NCBI RefSeq assembly: GCF_964019385.1
Contig: NC_088644.1
Coordinates: 36,693,147-36,757,146, forward strand
DNA length: 64,000 nucleotides
Reading direction: 5' to 3'
Source of the DNA: Sycon ciliatum
Lineage: Eukaryota; Porifera; Calcarea; Leucosolenida; Sycettidae
Shown here: piece by piece, positions 1-11,860 of the stretch
Layout of the letters: each line of letters begins with the position of its first letter
Numbering within the stretch: the stretch's first letter is position 1
Made by a program: the position numbers and the translations under genes
The notes under the pieces: model-generated
Database searches by the model: none
Told to the model about the DNA's origin: nothing
Seen by the model: the letters and a program-made list of their open reading frames with translations, nothing else

Positions 1-1431
1 GAGTATACGCATTTTCCTTTTCGCATACGCACACGTGCATTACTACATTCATCACTCAAGATCGCGGCCCCTTTGGCGCTTCATTTTGCTTGACATGTGC
101 AAAATATCTCCGGATTCTTCGAGACCCGTTCTTGAGTAATCCCAGTTTCTTCGACTTCTCTTTTCTTCTTCTTCTAGAAGCTAGAGAATATAAGAACGCA
201 CCCTAAGTGACACGTGCGACGTGACGTAGCACTTTCAAGCCCTATTGTCATTAGGTTTAGGCCTGTTTTGGAACTCCACTCTAAATAAAGCCAAACAACA
301 AACAACAACAACAACAGATAATCTCACCAAGAAGAACATTAATGACGGCACAGAGGCATTCCATTCGAATGTACAACCCGCACTCAACGAAGTAGCGCCA
401 CTTAGAAACGATCAAAGATTGACTTCAGACGCCATGCCTACAGCCTTGGCTGACAGATGAACCGAGCAACTTGGTGCATTGTAAGAAGCACGTACATCGG
501 CCTCAATATCACTGTCATTTACTGCGAGTGTCGCAGGGTTCTACACGCCTCACTGGAGGTGTCAGACTGGAGTTGTGCTTGTTGAAACGAGCGTATCTAT
601 AACAAACGAGCGATCAGTTCCACTAACGAGCAAGCTATCGAGCGAGCTAACGAGTTTCATTGATGTGGCAAATATGATTTTTTGAATAATTTTTTTTCTA
701 AGTTTGATTTTTTCAGCTGGTTCAAATTATCACCGCCGGCATTTAGGGTTGCTGCTGCTTCACTTCGGACTGCTGTTTGGTGTCAAGATATCTTTTAAGC
801 GCCGTCGTCGAGTAGCCTTTGGAAGAATAGACCGTTTTGCAAAGATTGCAAGTAGCCCTGGTCTTCGCTGCATCGCGGGAGAAAACTTCAAAACGACTGA
901 GCGTAACTTTCACTCGAATGGAGAGGTGACCGAAGCATATCCTGCGACAGGTCAGCAGATGCGGAACAAGACATCAGTAGAGTCCACCAAAGCAGCAAAG
1001 ACAACTGCAAACGAGCTGGCCGCACAAACGAGCCGAGTTTCTGGCGAGCGAGCTAACGAGTATCCCGTGAGATCGTTTCAACACTACGGCAGTGAGTTGT
1101 ATCACTGCTGTACTTTCCTCGCCGTTTGTGTCTGGGTTGTCAGGTACACGTAGTAATGTAGCCGCCACGACGTGCTTTGCACTTTTCTATGCGCGCTCTC
1201 ACTAGGTACCGCGCTTGAGTGTAGGCAGGTTGCCTGCAAACTATTCTAGCTCAATGAAGCTGCGTGAAGCGTCCTTCAAGAGTTTGAAATTGTTATTATT
1301 CATCAGCACTCGGCCGAAGACCGGAGATTGGCACCCGCCGGACTAGCATCCAGCAGCCAAAGGTGGGGCCATGCATCACGTGGATATTAAATGATGGTAG
1401 GTAAACAACAGAGAGAAACAAACAAAAACAT
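1..1431. other. No recognisable gene or repeat
   Basis: Only short open frames without recognisable domains, splice context or codon pattern are seen. Around 600-660 and 1010-1070 short words such as acgagcgagctaacgag recur, but no terminal inverted repeat or retroelement motif was found by eye. Confidence 0.5.
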
Positions 1432-1510
1432 TTAAATATCGATCAGAGGAAATACGAGAGGGTTTGGAGGGAAATAGAACCGAACGAACTCCACCAACCA
1501 CCCAAGAGCA

Positions 1511-3645
1511 TTACAAATCAAGGACCTTACGCAGGATAGCCGCCAAGCCAAAGGGAGCATTCTTTTGCAATTCAGACACAGAGCAGTAGCTGGTGATGCT
1601 GATGGTGTCAAGGTATCCTGGCAACTGTTTGAAAACAGTGCCCAAAGTCCCAACCACCACAGGAACAATTTGAGTCTCAATTTGCCATAGCTGATTGATT
1701 TCGAGAGCCGCTTGAAGAAGTTGATACTTGGCACGTTTCTCAAATTCCTTTTCAGCAACTCGTGGATCACGAGGTACAGCATTGTCAATGATCAGGGCCT
1801 TCTTGGCAAGTCTATGAAACTGAGAACAATATCAGGCCGTCGGTGCTCAATGAAGCGACCGCACCGGATGGTGAGATCCCACAGAATCTTGATCTTCTGG
1901 TCCTGCGGATGGATGTTGGCGTCTGAAGGATCTCTAGCTTCAGGCACGTTATCGTCGGGTGCAGGATGCTCTTGGACCGTTGCACTGTTCTTGGTATGCT
2001 CAAGGACCGGATCACAGTGATGCCTGTAGTATCTGTCTTCACATGGTATCCGATATACACGACAGAGCGACCAGTGGAACAGAGAGGCCAGCCGATTATG
2101 ACGCTCCAAGTAATCCCTTCTTCCACTGAGCTTTGAAGACTCGCAGAGGATGTGGGCAACCGACTCGCCTGCCTTCCCACACCTTCGACACAGCTGGCTT
2201 CCACCCTGATGGAAGATTTGGGCTTTGAGCAGGTTAGTTGCCAAGGCCTGGTCTTGTGCCGAGATGATCAGGCTCTCCATGGTCTTCTTGTGGCCAGCCT
2301 TTGTCAGCCAACTCCAGGTGTTCTCGTTGGTCAGTTGTTTTGTTTGCCGTACAAACTGTCAATGCAAGGGTTCTGGGTCCACGCCAAGAGGTGTTCTTTT
2401 TGAAGCCGACACTTCACCACCTGTGAGTTGTTTGGTGGGGCATCCAGATGTGACTACAGAATGGGCGCTGTCACCTTCAGGAGTTTCTCGTCTGACTGAA
2501 GCACATAACGCTGCATATTGCTCTTCTCCATGGTGACAACATCATGAATACTTTGCAAACCTCGTCCACCCTCCTTGCGACTGACGTACATACGGGCTGC
2601 ATCAGCGCGTGGATGGAGAGCTCCATGCTTGCGCGGACTTTGGTCAGCAAATTACAACTCGTCTTGCCTCCTTGCCAATATACCAGCACTACACCGTATC
2701 AAAACATCAGCCCAGGTGTTGTTAGCTGTGATGATGATGTGGCCGTTTAGAGCTGAGAGGAGTACTCGTCGCACACGCCACTTGTACTCCTGCAGGATTT
2801 TCATCATCTTACTTGAATGGTCCAAACCTCCAGCTTCAAGGAGTGCAAAGGTATTTGCACGTTTTTTCTGGCTGTAGCGACCTGATAGATGAGCTGTCAG
2901 GCAATAGGATCTCGTCAGAGGCTGCATACTTTCCTGCCTTTAGTAAAATGGTTGCGCATTTTGCCACACCAAACTGCATGCCAATGTCTTGACTACAGCC
3001 ATTAACAGTGTGAACAAGAGATCGCAACCCCTTTTTATTCTATGCATACAGCTTGAGGTAATCCATGTACCATAGATGGTTGAGCTTGGTACGGTTTTGG
3101 TCCTTGAAACAGTAGGCTGCGTCAGCCTTCCGTAATACCATGATGATTGTTAAGAGGCAGATGACGAACAGCAGTGGGGATAAGAAGTCAACTAGGAAAA
3201 TCCCACGCTGAATGGCCGCCGATCCCAAGTTGTTGGTACAGTTCCAAAGATCAACCTTCCACTGAGCCATGCTAACAGTCATAAGTCTGCGTACGGAATT
3301 GTGTATGCGAAAAAGCTCCAAACAGCGCTCAATCCAATCGTGAGGAACCATGTCGTAGGCCTTCTTGTAGTCGACCCAGGCCATGGCCAAATTAGTTCTG
3401 CGACGCTTACTGTCCGTCATAGCGGCCAGGTCAATGACGAGTTGATCGTCAGTGCCATAAGTTCCGGGCTTACAACCTTTCAGCAGAGATGCCGCGTCGA
3501 GATAGGCTGTGATCTTATTGCTCAGAATGCTGGAGAATAACTTCCACATCACTGGAAGGCAGTTATGTGGTCCGTAATTGGTGACATCAGTTGCACCCTT
3601 GCCAGGGTCTTTCATGATCAGAACTGTGCGACCATGATTCATCCC
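1511..3645 (-). pseudogene. Decayed R2/NeSL-like LINE polyprotein (RT plus C-terminal nuclease region)
   Basis: Read on the minus strand in several frames. At 3642-3040 is a reverse transcriptase with WVDYKKAYDMVPHDWI (motif A) and RRGIF..DFLSPLLFVI (motif B). At about 2190 lies a zinc knuckle CRRCGKAGESVAHILC, followed near 1830 by RPDIVLSFIDLPR and at about 1650 by VPVVVGTLGTVF, ending at a stop at 1511. A C-terminal CCHC finger followed by a nuclease-like region is the arrangement of site-specific LINEs with a restriction-like endonuclease. The catalytic box reads MDYLK where a DD pair is expected, and there are at least four frame changes, so it is dead. The N-terminus is missing; the sequence switches to a Ty3/gypsy fragment just past 3645. 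The exact clade is inference. Confidence 0.75.
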
Positions 3646-3661
3646 GTTTGGGCTATTTTAG

Positions 3662-4097
3662 TTCACCCGCATGCCGTTCGGCCTCCGCAACGCGGCCAAG
3701 TCCTTCCAGCGGTTCATCGACCAAATCCTGCGCGATTTACCATTTTGCTATGTGTACATCGATGACGTGCTCATCGCCAGTCCGGATCTGGAAACACACC
3801 GGCAGTATGTTCGACAAGTCCTACGACGGTTGCATGATCACGGTCTCGTCATCAACCCCAGTAAGTGCGTGTTTGCCGCCGACTCACTTGAGTTCCTTAG
3901 CCATGTTGTTTCCGCTGACGGCATCCAGCCAACCCCTAATCGTGTCAAGGCCATTAACGAGTTCTCCCGGCCCACAAGTTTGATGCAACTCCGGCGTTTC
4001 CTTGGCATGGTAAACTACTACCGGCGGTTCATTCCCCAAGCAGCGCAGCTGGTTCGACCACTCACCGACATGCTAGCAGGTAAACCTAAGTATCTCT
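3662..4097 (+). pseudogene. Ty3/gypsy reverse transcriptase fragment
   Basis: One open frame encodes MPFGLRNAAKSFQRFID, then CYVYIDDVLIAS with an intact YxDD catalytic box (YIDD), then FLGMVNYYRRFIPQAA. These are RT motifs and the start of the connection region of Ty3/gypsy polymerases. Protease, gag, RNase H and integrase are absent. The fragment ends abruptly near 4097, where the frame becomes non-LTR RT, so it is a truncated scrap fused to another element. Confidence 0.85.
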
Positions 4098-4955
4098 GCA
4101 GGGGTGCCCGAAGGCAGTATATTGGGCCCTACGCTGTTTCTAATATACGTGAATGACGATGCCGATGTTCTTGATGGCAATGCTCAGCGTGAGGCCTACG
4201 CGGACGATACGACACTATACAGTCTAGTATCCTCAGCTCAGTGCCCTCGGGACGCTGCACACTCTTTGCAGGTATCTACAAACCGCCTGCATGAGTGGGG
4301 TTGCCGGTGGAAAGTGTCTTTCGAGCCCACCAAGTCACAGGCTATGACTGCTACCCTCCGACGCACTGACCTAGACCTGCCCCAAATCCTGTTTGGTGGT
4401 ACCCCTGTACCGGAGGAAACCAGCATATCACTGCTTGGTGTTCGATTTGACTCCAAATTGTCCTTCGCTAGTAAAAATTAAAATGTAAAAATAACATTGA
4501 CATGTACATTGGTGTGCCGAGTAGTATCATCCTTCGCTAGTCACCTCAGGACCGTGACCATCCGCGCCCTCCGACGAGCGGCCCACATTTTAACGCCAGC
4601 TGGCCGAACGACTGTCTACAAGGCATTCGTGAGGCCCCTGATGGAGTATGCCCCGCTTGTGTGGATGGGCGCGTCAGCCAGCCACATCCAACGTCTGGAT
4701 AATGTTCAACGCCGCGCACTGCGCATCATTGGCCCTGGTGCAATTCTCCCCAGTTTGGCTGTCCGCCGGACTGTTGCTGCTCTCTCGTGCATGTACAAAT
4801 TGCATTTCATCACTGGTCCTCCTCAGCTACTTGCTGTATTGCCACTGCATCGCGTTTCTCCAGCCAACCCCAGAACCAGGAACCAGCACAATAATGCCAC
4901 AAGCCACGCCTATCAACTGTCAGACACGCTCCCTGTCAGACACGCTCCCTGTTGA
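4098..4955 (+). pseudogene. LINE reverse transcriptase 3' half with a 57-bp insertion
   Basis: GVPEGSILGPTLFLIYVND (motif B) opens the fragment at about 4101, followed by YADDTTLYS (motif C) and the thumb up to FDSKLSFAS. The frame is then broken by an insert at 4473-4529 that lies between two copies of tccttcgctagt (4461-4472 and 4530-4541). Coding resumes as HLRTVTIRALRRAAHIL and VYKAFVRPLMEYAPLVW, the usual C-terminal domain of Jockey/CR1-type LINEs, and ends at a stop at 4955. The endonuclease and N-terminal RT are missing. Removing the insert with one repeat copy joins the two coding parts in frame, so the insert is secondary. Confidence 0.8.
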
Positions 4956-5079
4956 TTTTCCGCAGTGCGCGGACTGCAGCTGAATGATGTAATGAAGGCA
5001 GCGCGCCGCGCGGTTGGCCCATAGAAAAGAGATCACAGTTGCATACTCTTGGGTCATGGACTCTTGCTATAACTAATTC

Positions 5080-5392
5080 CAAGAGTAGATGAGTAGATAA
5101 ACAAGAGTGTGCAACTCCGGATCTCTTCTGCACAATCTGCAGATACCCCCGCCCACGGCGGAATTTTTTGTTGACGTCACCTTTTTTGCCGCAGAGCAGT
5201 GTGAGAGCACGTGCTGGGCGCATGGGCACCGACCTTGTAGTGTAAAGCCCCGCTAATTGCACGAGGGAAACCTCTCCAAAAGGCTCGCAGCGCGCGCGTG
5301 CGTCGTCGAAAAGATTACGTCAACAAAAAATTCCGCCGTGGACGCGTGGGCCAACCCATCCGCGAGTTGCACATCTTGTTTATCTACTCTTG
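5080..5392. mobile_element. Palindromic MITE, CAAGAG family, 7-bp TSD
   Basis: The ends read CAAGAGTAG (5080) and CTACTCTTG (5392). Longer inverted arms contain tagataaacaaga and a block with gacgtcaac and aattccgcc, in total about 100 bp per side. The flanks are perfect 7-bp direct repeats, ctaattc at 5073-5079 and 5393-5399. There is no coding capacity. It belongs to the family with members at 31523, 33648, 37927, 50268, 51939, 59195 and 59612. Confidence 0.8.
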
Positions 5393-5823
5393 CTAATTCT
5401 TATTGGAAAGGCTTTCTGTCTAAAGCCTTTCCATACTGGTGCTCGATGTTTTCAGTTTGGGGACACCAAAATTAGTGTACCGCTAAAGACACGTGGTCGA
5501 CACGTTGTTGACACGTTGTTGACACTTTGTTGACACGTGACCCAATTACCGGCCTACCAAGTGCCTTTGGCGACCGCTAACAGCAACTGTGAAACAGTGC
5601 AGTGCCCTTTTTTGGAGCAACGTACGAGTAGTGCCCATGGATTATGACCCCGCGACCCCAATCTACGTGGCGGTCCGCAATTCGCTACTTCATACTGACT
5701 GGCGTCCGGCATCGTCCCGAATTTGGCCACAATCTGCTCTCGGGACCCCTATAGCCTATATAGGGCTCCCTGACCTGCTCCATCTCCGCCATCGTCAATG
5801 TACTGCGCATCCACCCAGGCCAG
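5393..5823. other. Upstream flank of the putative spliced gene
   Basis: Holds tandem short words (ttgttgacac) around 5490-5535, then an open frame from about 5589 that may be 5' exon sequence of the gene to the right. No convincing promoter was seen. Confidence 0.3.
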
Positions 5824-5923
5824 GACTGCACTTACTTACGGGAAGGAGTATTTGCAAGATGGAACCTGGGAACTGGAAGACGACGAAGAGGAAGAGTGGG
5901 AATCCGGCGGCAATGGCTGGGAT
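5824..5923 (+). CDS. Duplicate of the putative exon at 6037
   Basis: Shares gactg.actta..acgggaaggagt at its 5' end and aatccggcggcaatggctgg at its 3' end with 6037-6118, and is followed by the same gtaagtcc donor and intron start. A 4-nt difference near the 5' end shifts the frame between copies, and the middle runs differ in acidic/basic codons. The duplicated unit is about 195-215 bp and a third, exonless partial copy follows at about 6170-6260. The copies could be mutually exclusive exons or simply a tandem repeat. Confidence 0.35.
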
Positions 5924-6036
5924 GTAAGTCCAACATTGCTGGTGCCAGAGTAGCCACTGCTTGCTTATAAGGGAATCATGTGTGTTGCCTTTTTGCCTTT
6001 TCCGACGTCCTCCTCCGACTGTACTCCCGATCCCAG

Positions 6037-7655
6037 GACTGAACTTACGGGAAGGAGTGCTTCCAAGATGGGAGACGAAGAAGAAGAAGCCGCTGAATCC
6101 GGCGGCAATGGCTGGGATGTAAGTCCAACATTGCTGGTGCTAGAGTTACCACTGCTTGTTTATAAGGGATTCATATGTGTTGCCCTTTTTTGCCTTCTCC
6201 CAAGTTCTCCTCCGACTGTACTGGTGAACGCTGTCACATATGTTGCCCTTTCCAGGCAGTAGAAGGGAGGGGGGGGCAGCACATCCTGGCATCCAGGAAT
6301 GCTAGGCCCTAGGAACTAGGCAATCTGACCTTTCCTCTTACCCCAATAATGGTATGGATGGGGAGTTCTTGAACATCCTCAGTCTTGTTAGAGTGAACTG
6401 TGCAACTCGGCAATCGGTGATAGCAGAGGACCAATGCCGATGGCGATGCTCCTTCCTTTTTCTCTGTCACAGGCTGCGTTCTCGAGAGGAAGCGTTATTT
6501 CTGCATTCCAAGAAGGACGGCACAATGGTGAGTGGAACTTCGTTGGTGTGCAGCCTTGCTAGTTGAATTGTAAATCAACCATTCTTCCTGTCTCTGACTT
6601 CTTCAATGTCCTCCTCAGTGTCGGACTGTCCGCGTCGCATTGAACTGGTCCGATGAGGCTGCTATTGCACACACAGTGAGGGAACTCCCATACGGGAACT
6701 CGGAAGTACTGCTACAGTACAGGTAAGGTGGCCATTGCTTATGTGCGTGCGCCGTTGTCAAACTTCTAAGCCAGCTGTGCTCCAACCTACATGGAGTCTG
6801 AAAGTAGTCAGCTGGCGAACTACAATAATTTGAAGTTTAGACGTTATATGCCGCGGCTTGGTCAGCTTTTTCAGTTTCACAATGCATTGCACTCAGCACC
6901 GCTTCTCGGAGTATCTTGTCAGGATAGCTTTGGAACGCATCCTCCCCAGTGGAGGAACGGCAAATGTGCTGTTCATTTTTTAGGCTTGCTTTTATGGTAC
7001 GTACAAATCCCCATTGAAAAGACATAGTGGAGACCAGAAACTGCAAATAGATGTTGGGAACCGCGAAGACCACCCTTCCTTGTCAAGTTCCCTGAGGGTG
7101 TGGAGGGGGGGGGGGGGAGCGGAGGAGGGACATTCCTGCACTGCTTAAAGCAGGATTCACAGGAGCATTTTCAGAAATTGCTTGTACATTTGTACCAGTT
7201 GTAACCGACAAACGCATTCTCATTGAGGTTTGACTTGAGGCACGTCAGCAAGGCGCTGTTGCATCGCTGACGTCTTGTCCTGATTCTGTGAATGGTATTT
7301 TGTGCGAGTTTGCATCGCACGCAGAATCGCAGGTCGTGTCGCATTGCGCAGCACACTGCCAAATTGCTTCTGTGAATCCCACGTGAATGGGAATTCCAAT
7401 GGGAATGTAATCCATTGCCAACAGGTGTATTCCCGAGCTGCGCATCATACTGCAAAATTGCTCCTGTGCATGCAAATGGATTTCATTGCTCTTCTGTAGT
7501 TTGGGAAATTCTCGATTATGATAATTCTGCGTGTGTGTGTACACCAGCCCTGAACATACATGTAGGTGACCCATTTGTGGTGTCTCATAGCCTACCTCAC
7601 GACCTTATGCTTGCTTTCTGTATCACTTGTATCTTGCAGGTATATCACCCCGTGA
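6037..7655 (+). CDS. Putative spliced host gene, product not recognised
   Basis: Four segments have good splice borders: 6037-6118 (preceded by tcccag, followed by gtaagt), 6473-6527 (ctgtcacag, gtgagt), 6619-6722 (cctcctcag, gtaagg) and 7640-7655 (atcttgcag, then a stop). One reading joins them without a stop: LREGVLPRW..., LRSREEALFLHSKKDGTM, CRTVRVALNWSDEAAIAH..., ending in QYRYITP. No known domain is evident. The first exon is duplicated at 5824-5923 with the same 3' end and donor. Other phase choices give short alternative tails, so the structure is tentative; a processed or decayed gene is possible. The intron at 6723-7639 contains nothing recognisable. Confidence 0.35.
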
Positions 7656-8220
7656 CGACCACATCGAAGTCTGAAATTGAAGTGTGAAGATGCTTCAGCA
7701 ACCCCTTCATATTTTTCCATTGCTTTTATTGTGCTTCTACTGTGCATGTGTGTAACCTGTGGGGTATGCATGTGATGACAATGTATGCTGATGACACGGT
7801 CAGATTTTGTCCATGCGTGTAACGTACACCTGCATGCTATCGTTGAAAAGGATCTGCCACTTACGATCTTCGGACGAGTATCAGGTCAGCTTGGTTTTGT
7901 GTAGGCTGTACCAGATGCTGTTCACTTCTCTATCTGTTGGATATGTGACTTTCTGCAAGTTTCTGGTGTATGGTGGCCACTTCTTTGCTCGTCTTTGTAT
8001 GACATTACAATAATTCTGTATTCACTGCTTCCATGGTGTGGTCTGCAAACTGCAATCCTTAGGCAAATATCATCACGGTTTGCAATGTTGTGCTTTGGCT
8101 GCTAGCTTACCTACACATTGTAGTTGAATTATTTTTGTTTCACAACTGACTTCCTGAAGTATGGTGGCCACTGCTTTGCATGGCATTATACAATGTTCAT
8201 CAAGAATTTCCTGTTTGGGT
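7656..8220. other. AT-rich flank without recognisable features
   Basis: Probable 3' flank of the putative gene. The phrase atggtggccactgctttg recurs (about 7970 and 8161), suggesting a partial local duplication. No gene or TIR element was seen. Confidence 0.35.
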
Positions 8221-8310
8221 CGTGTGTGTGTGTGTATGTATGTGTGTGCGTGCCCATGTGTGTGTGTGCCATGTGCATGTGCGTGTTTGTCACAAGGTGT
8301 CTGTGTGCGG
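8221..8310. repeat. Degenerate TG/CA microsatellite
   Basis: Alternating gt with tgta, tgcc and tgcg interruptions. Open frames of Cys-Val repeats here are artefacts. Confidence 0.85.
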
Positions 8311-8460
8311 GGTAGCGAGGTGGGGAGGGCTGGAATGTATCAGTGTGCTACTGCAGTTGCATGGCTACATACAGTGCATCGCGCGCGTGCTTACCATGTT
8401 TATCTTCCGAGCTGGGCTAGGGTGGGGGAGGGAACAGAAAAAGAACTGAAATTACCCATA

Positions 8461-9337
8461 TAAAAACCGCTCTGTGAGCGGTTCTGAAAAACCTCTACTG
8501 GTGCAGCCCCGTCGTAAAAGTAAGAAATTAGAACTGGCGCATTGTCCTCCCAAATGTGAACTGATCCACCTAAATCGCGATTGACGGGACCCGAACGCAC
8601 CAGTAGCACGAGGTCGGGAGGGCACAGGATCACAGCCGGCGTCGGCGCTGATCAAGTTACCATACAACACTTAGATCTACCCCGAAGCCCACCTTTGCCG
8701 CTTTGGCTTTGGCTATGGACCAGCGTCCCCAGCTGCATCCACAGGTAGCTATCCCTTTGGAAAAACGCGGCGAAGAATTCAAAATTCCGCGGCAAATTCC
8801 GCGGGGAAAAGGGGGCTTTTCTGCGGCATTTTCTGCGGTAAAACCAAAAATCTGCGGCACTTTCTGCAAGTTTTTCACCCTCCTCGTAGAGGATATGACA
8901 ATTAGTCGCATGAAGGAGCACTTTTCATACTATCCTTTGCAGTCACAAACTGAAAAAGAGCGAAGAATCTTGGAGAGACCTGCACTGGCAAGAGAAATGT
9001 GCTCAAACAGTCGCAAAGTAGTTTTTCTGCTGCTTTCTGAGTAGTAATTTTAGTAATTTACCCTAAAAAATTCAGATTCCGCGGGCAAAAGTGTGGATTC
9101 CGTGATTTCCGCGGATGATGGCAACTTCTGCGAAATTTGCCGCGGCCGCGGAATCGCGTTTTTCCAAGGGGACAGAGGTAGGAACCTCGTGCTACTGGTG
9201 CGTTCGGGTCCCGTCAATCGCGATTTAGGTGGATCAGTTCACATTTGGGAGGACAATGCGCCAGTTCTAATTTCTTACTTTTACGACGGGGCTGCACCAG
9301 TAGAGGTTTTTCAGAACCGCTCACAGAGCGGTTTTTA
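8461..9337. mobile_element. TIR element with about 152-bp arms and hairpin tips
   Basis: The left arm 8461-8612 is the near-perfect reverse complement of 9185-9337. Both ends start with TA then aaaaccgctctgtgagcggt, itself a self-complementary hairpin (accgctc...gagcggt). Each arm also contains a shorter inverted pair (ctactggtgc...gcaccagtag). The 570-bp centre is rich in tctgcgg words and codes for nothing recognisable. TA at each tip fits a TA-target transposon; the superfamily is not assigned. The tip design matches 11861-13055. Confidence 0.8.
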
Positions 9338-9970
9338 TTTAGAAAAGCGATCCTGTCAGCTTTTCTATTATTGTGTTCACATGGCAGAAAAAACGACACC
9401 GCTATGCTACGTAAGTTTCTACGTAAGGTGCTCGGTACTTCACTTAGGCTACGTAAGTTTCTACGTAAGGTGCTCGGTATTAGATCTACTAACGCGTGGT
9501 AGCCGCGTGCTGTGCACGTGCACGGCAGACATTGTGTTGCATGCATGCAGTGCAGTCCGTTTTCGGATGTGCATGCGCGAGGAACTTCCTTCTTTGGAAC
9601 TGCTTCTTGCATGAGCTGTTTCGGATATTTCGTCTCCTGGCCTGGCTTATTTCGCTTCGGCTCTGCTGAGACCTCTTTTCACGGAATATTACTCAATGAC
9701 AGGTGAGTTGACCAGTTCCCTTTGATTCATTTGCTTGTGTTGACTCTTTCATTTACGAAAAGTGTGCTGATTTTAGGTGGAATACAATAAAATTAATAAT
9801 GGAAAAGCTGACAGGATCTCTTTTCTAAATTTAGCTTTTCTGCTGTCGAGGTCTCCTTTTACGGAATACTCAATGACAGGTGATCTCTGAGTTGACCAGC
9901 TTCCTTCGATTCATTTGCTTATGCTCACCCTTTCATTTACGGAAACGTGTGCTGATTTTATTCGGATTTA
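9338..9970. repeat. Interspersed repeat, full copy of the family at 59655
   Basis: About 90% similar by eye to 59655-60209. It contains an inverted pair (gaaaagcgatcctgtcagct at 9342 against agctgacaggatctcttttc near 9806), a tandem pair of tacgtaagtttctacgtaag, and a later internal duplication (ctcaatgacaggtga... twice). The copy at 59.6 kb ends where a Ty3/gypsy LTR begins, so the family predates that insertion. Confidence 0.7.
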
Positions 9971-11097
9971 GATCCATTCGTATCTCTTTGCCCTTGCCAA
10001 CAGTGTGCGAAGAACGCGAGTTCACCTTCTTGACGGTAAGGCTTATGTTGCTGCTGAGGCTAGATGTGTTGTCGAAATACTCATGTTCATTGTACATTGG
10101 TACGTTACAAGTAAGGCACTGGTCATGATTGCTTCCGGCATTCCGTGCTCCGATCATAGGGTAGAATCTGAATTTTGCAGTGGCATAGCATCGTTGGCAG
10201 TTCCCAATCTGGAGGGAAAGGTTCAAGGACGCATTGGCCGAGTACTAGTATGCAAAATAAATTCGCATATCAGGGAAAATCTCCATTATAGAGAGGTTCA
10301 TGCATTCAGTGACTTGTTTGCTTCATACGAAACAAGCCAATGGGTGCAGTCTCGTCTCGTGAAAATCTCGTACGATTGGATTTGTTTACTCGAGTCTGGG
10401 CTGTTTGATTTGTGAGTAGCGCCGAGATTGCACTGCCCCAAATAAAGTTGCGTGCCGGTAGAGCAAGAATTACGATCTGCAATCTGTTTGTTGTACCTGC
10501 AAGAATGTGCTGTACATGTATCGTATTTTCTCTGTTGTTGTTTCAGTTGCCGTCATGTTGCTAAAGAAAGGTTCAGTGACTCATTTGTTTCATAAAAGAC
10601 GAGTCAATGGTTTGGTCTGGCTTAGAATCTTTCGCTGTAGAAGAAATCTATTCGTGTCTCTATTGGAGAAATAATTGTATTCACTCGTTATAAAATAGGG
10701 TTAACACAAACTCACAGAGCAAATGCCATCGGTCCCTTGATGTTCGTCCTAAAAAGGTTTGACTGGATATCATTCATACTCCCCCGAAGTCGTGTAACAT
10801 TTTACTATTATGGAGTGCCTTGTTTATCTCTCAGTACCTAAAACCGTATATCCTTGCCCCTTATATCCTCAGGATCAGTGTAGTTGTTGGAACGAGGTGT
10901 CGGACTCAGCGATGCATTTGTTAATGCATGTTTATTGTTCCTACTTTGCTGTGTTGTAATTAGACAATCGTGGAGACTTTGAAGTCACTGAACTGCTTCC
11001 AAAAGTTTTATCGACATCAACAGGATTACGATTTCACTACAATATGATGCCGGATGACCTTATCACGACAACCCATGACTACAAGTACCGTAAAGTA
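9971..11097. other. Unannotated intergenic sequence
   Basis: No gene, retroelement motif or terminal inverted repeat was recognised. Short words recur (ttcagtgacttgtttgcttcata near 10308 and a similar one near 10572), suggesting an old duplication. Confidence 0.35.
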
Positions 11098-11385
11098 CCG
11101 CCAGAGCGCCCCACCATCTCATCCTTTCGTGGTCGTATTGTGGAGGTGGTCGGCTGTCTGTAGGTCATACGACATGAACCTTGTACGCATATTGCACGTT
11201 TTGCAGTCAATCCGCACCTTCAAGCTGACACAAGCTCCACACAAAAACCTGCCAAGTGTGACCTAAGATTCTCACATCGTACACACTTCGTTGCACTCCC
11301 CCTGCCATACGATTTTCCTTTCTCTGGCTGTAAAATCAAGGTGGGGCGCTCTCGCGAGACGGGGCGCTCTGGCGGTACTTTACGG
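11098..11385. mobile_element. TA-target MITE, copy 1
   Basis: The ends are ccgtaaagtaccgccagagc and its reverse complement at 11366-11385, flanked by TA on both sides (11096-11097, 11386-11387). It is non-coding. A second copy at 25044-25363 shares the interior (ctcatcctttcgtggtcgta, gcacgttttgcagtcaatcc), confirming a dispersed family. Confidence 0.85.
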
Positions 11386-11860
11386 TATAAACACAGAATC
11401 AACAAAAACATCTGCGGCACACACCTGGTTACAATTCTCAAGTAAATGTGATTTAGGGTGTGGACATCTGAATTTTCAGACAATTTTATGACAGTCATGA
11501 AATTCTGCAACATCCACAGAATGACTTGCGTATAAAAAAAGTATCACCGCCACTACCCATAATTATGATTCCCCTGCAGAAGAACATGAATACATGTATG
11601 CAAGACTACAGTTTCATTTTCTGCACGAAAAGGCTTGCACATCAATGCGTATAATACGGTATTGAATTTGATATGATACACATAGGGGCTCCCGTAAGAA
11701 GAACATAGGTCTGTGGGAAACACCCTAGTAAAATAAATAAAATAATAATAACATGCAGAGGCGCTACATGTAGGCCATCATTAGCCTAGATTTAGGGCAT
11801 TCCATTGGTTACACAATTATATCCTTTAGCCAAAAAAAAACAAAAGAAATTATAGCAATA
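11386..11860. other. Unannotated spacer
   Basis: AT-rich, with homopolymer A and aataaaataaataata runs near 11730. No gene or element was recognised. Confidence 0.35.

Noticed and set aside
704-1153. 149-codon plus-strand ORF
   Set aside because: No recognisable domain, codon pattern or regulatory context.
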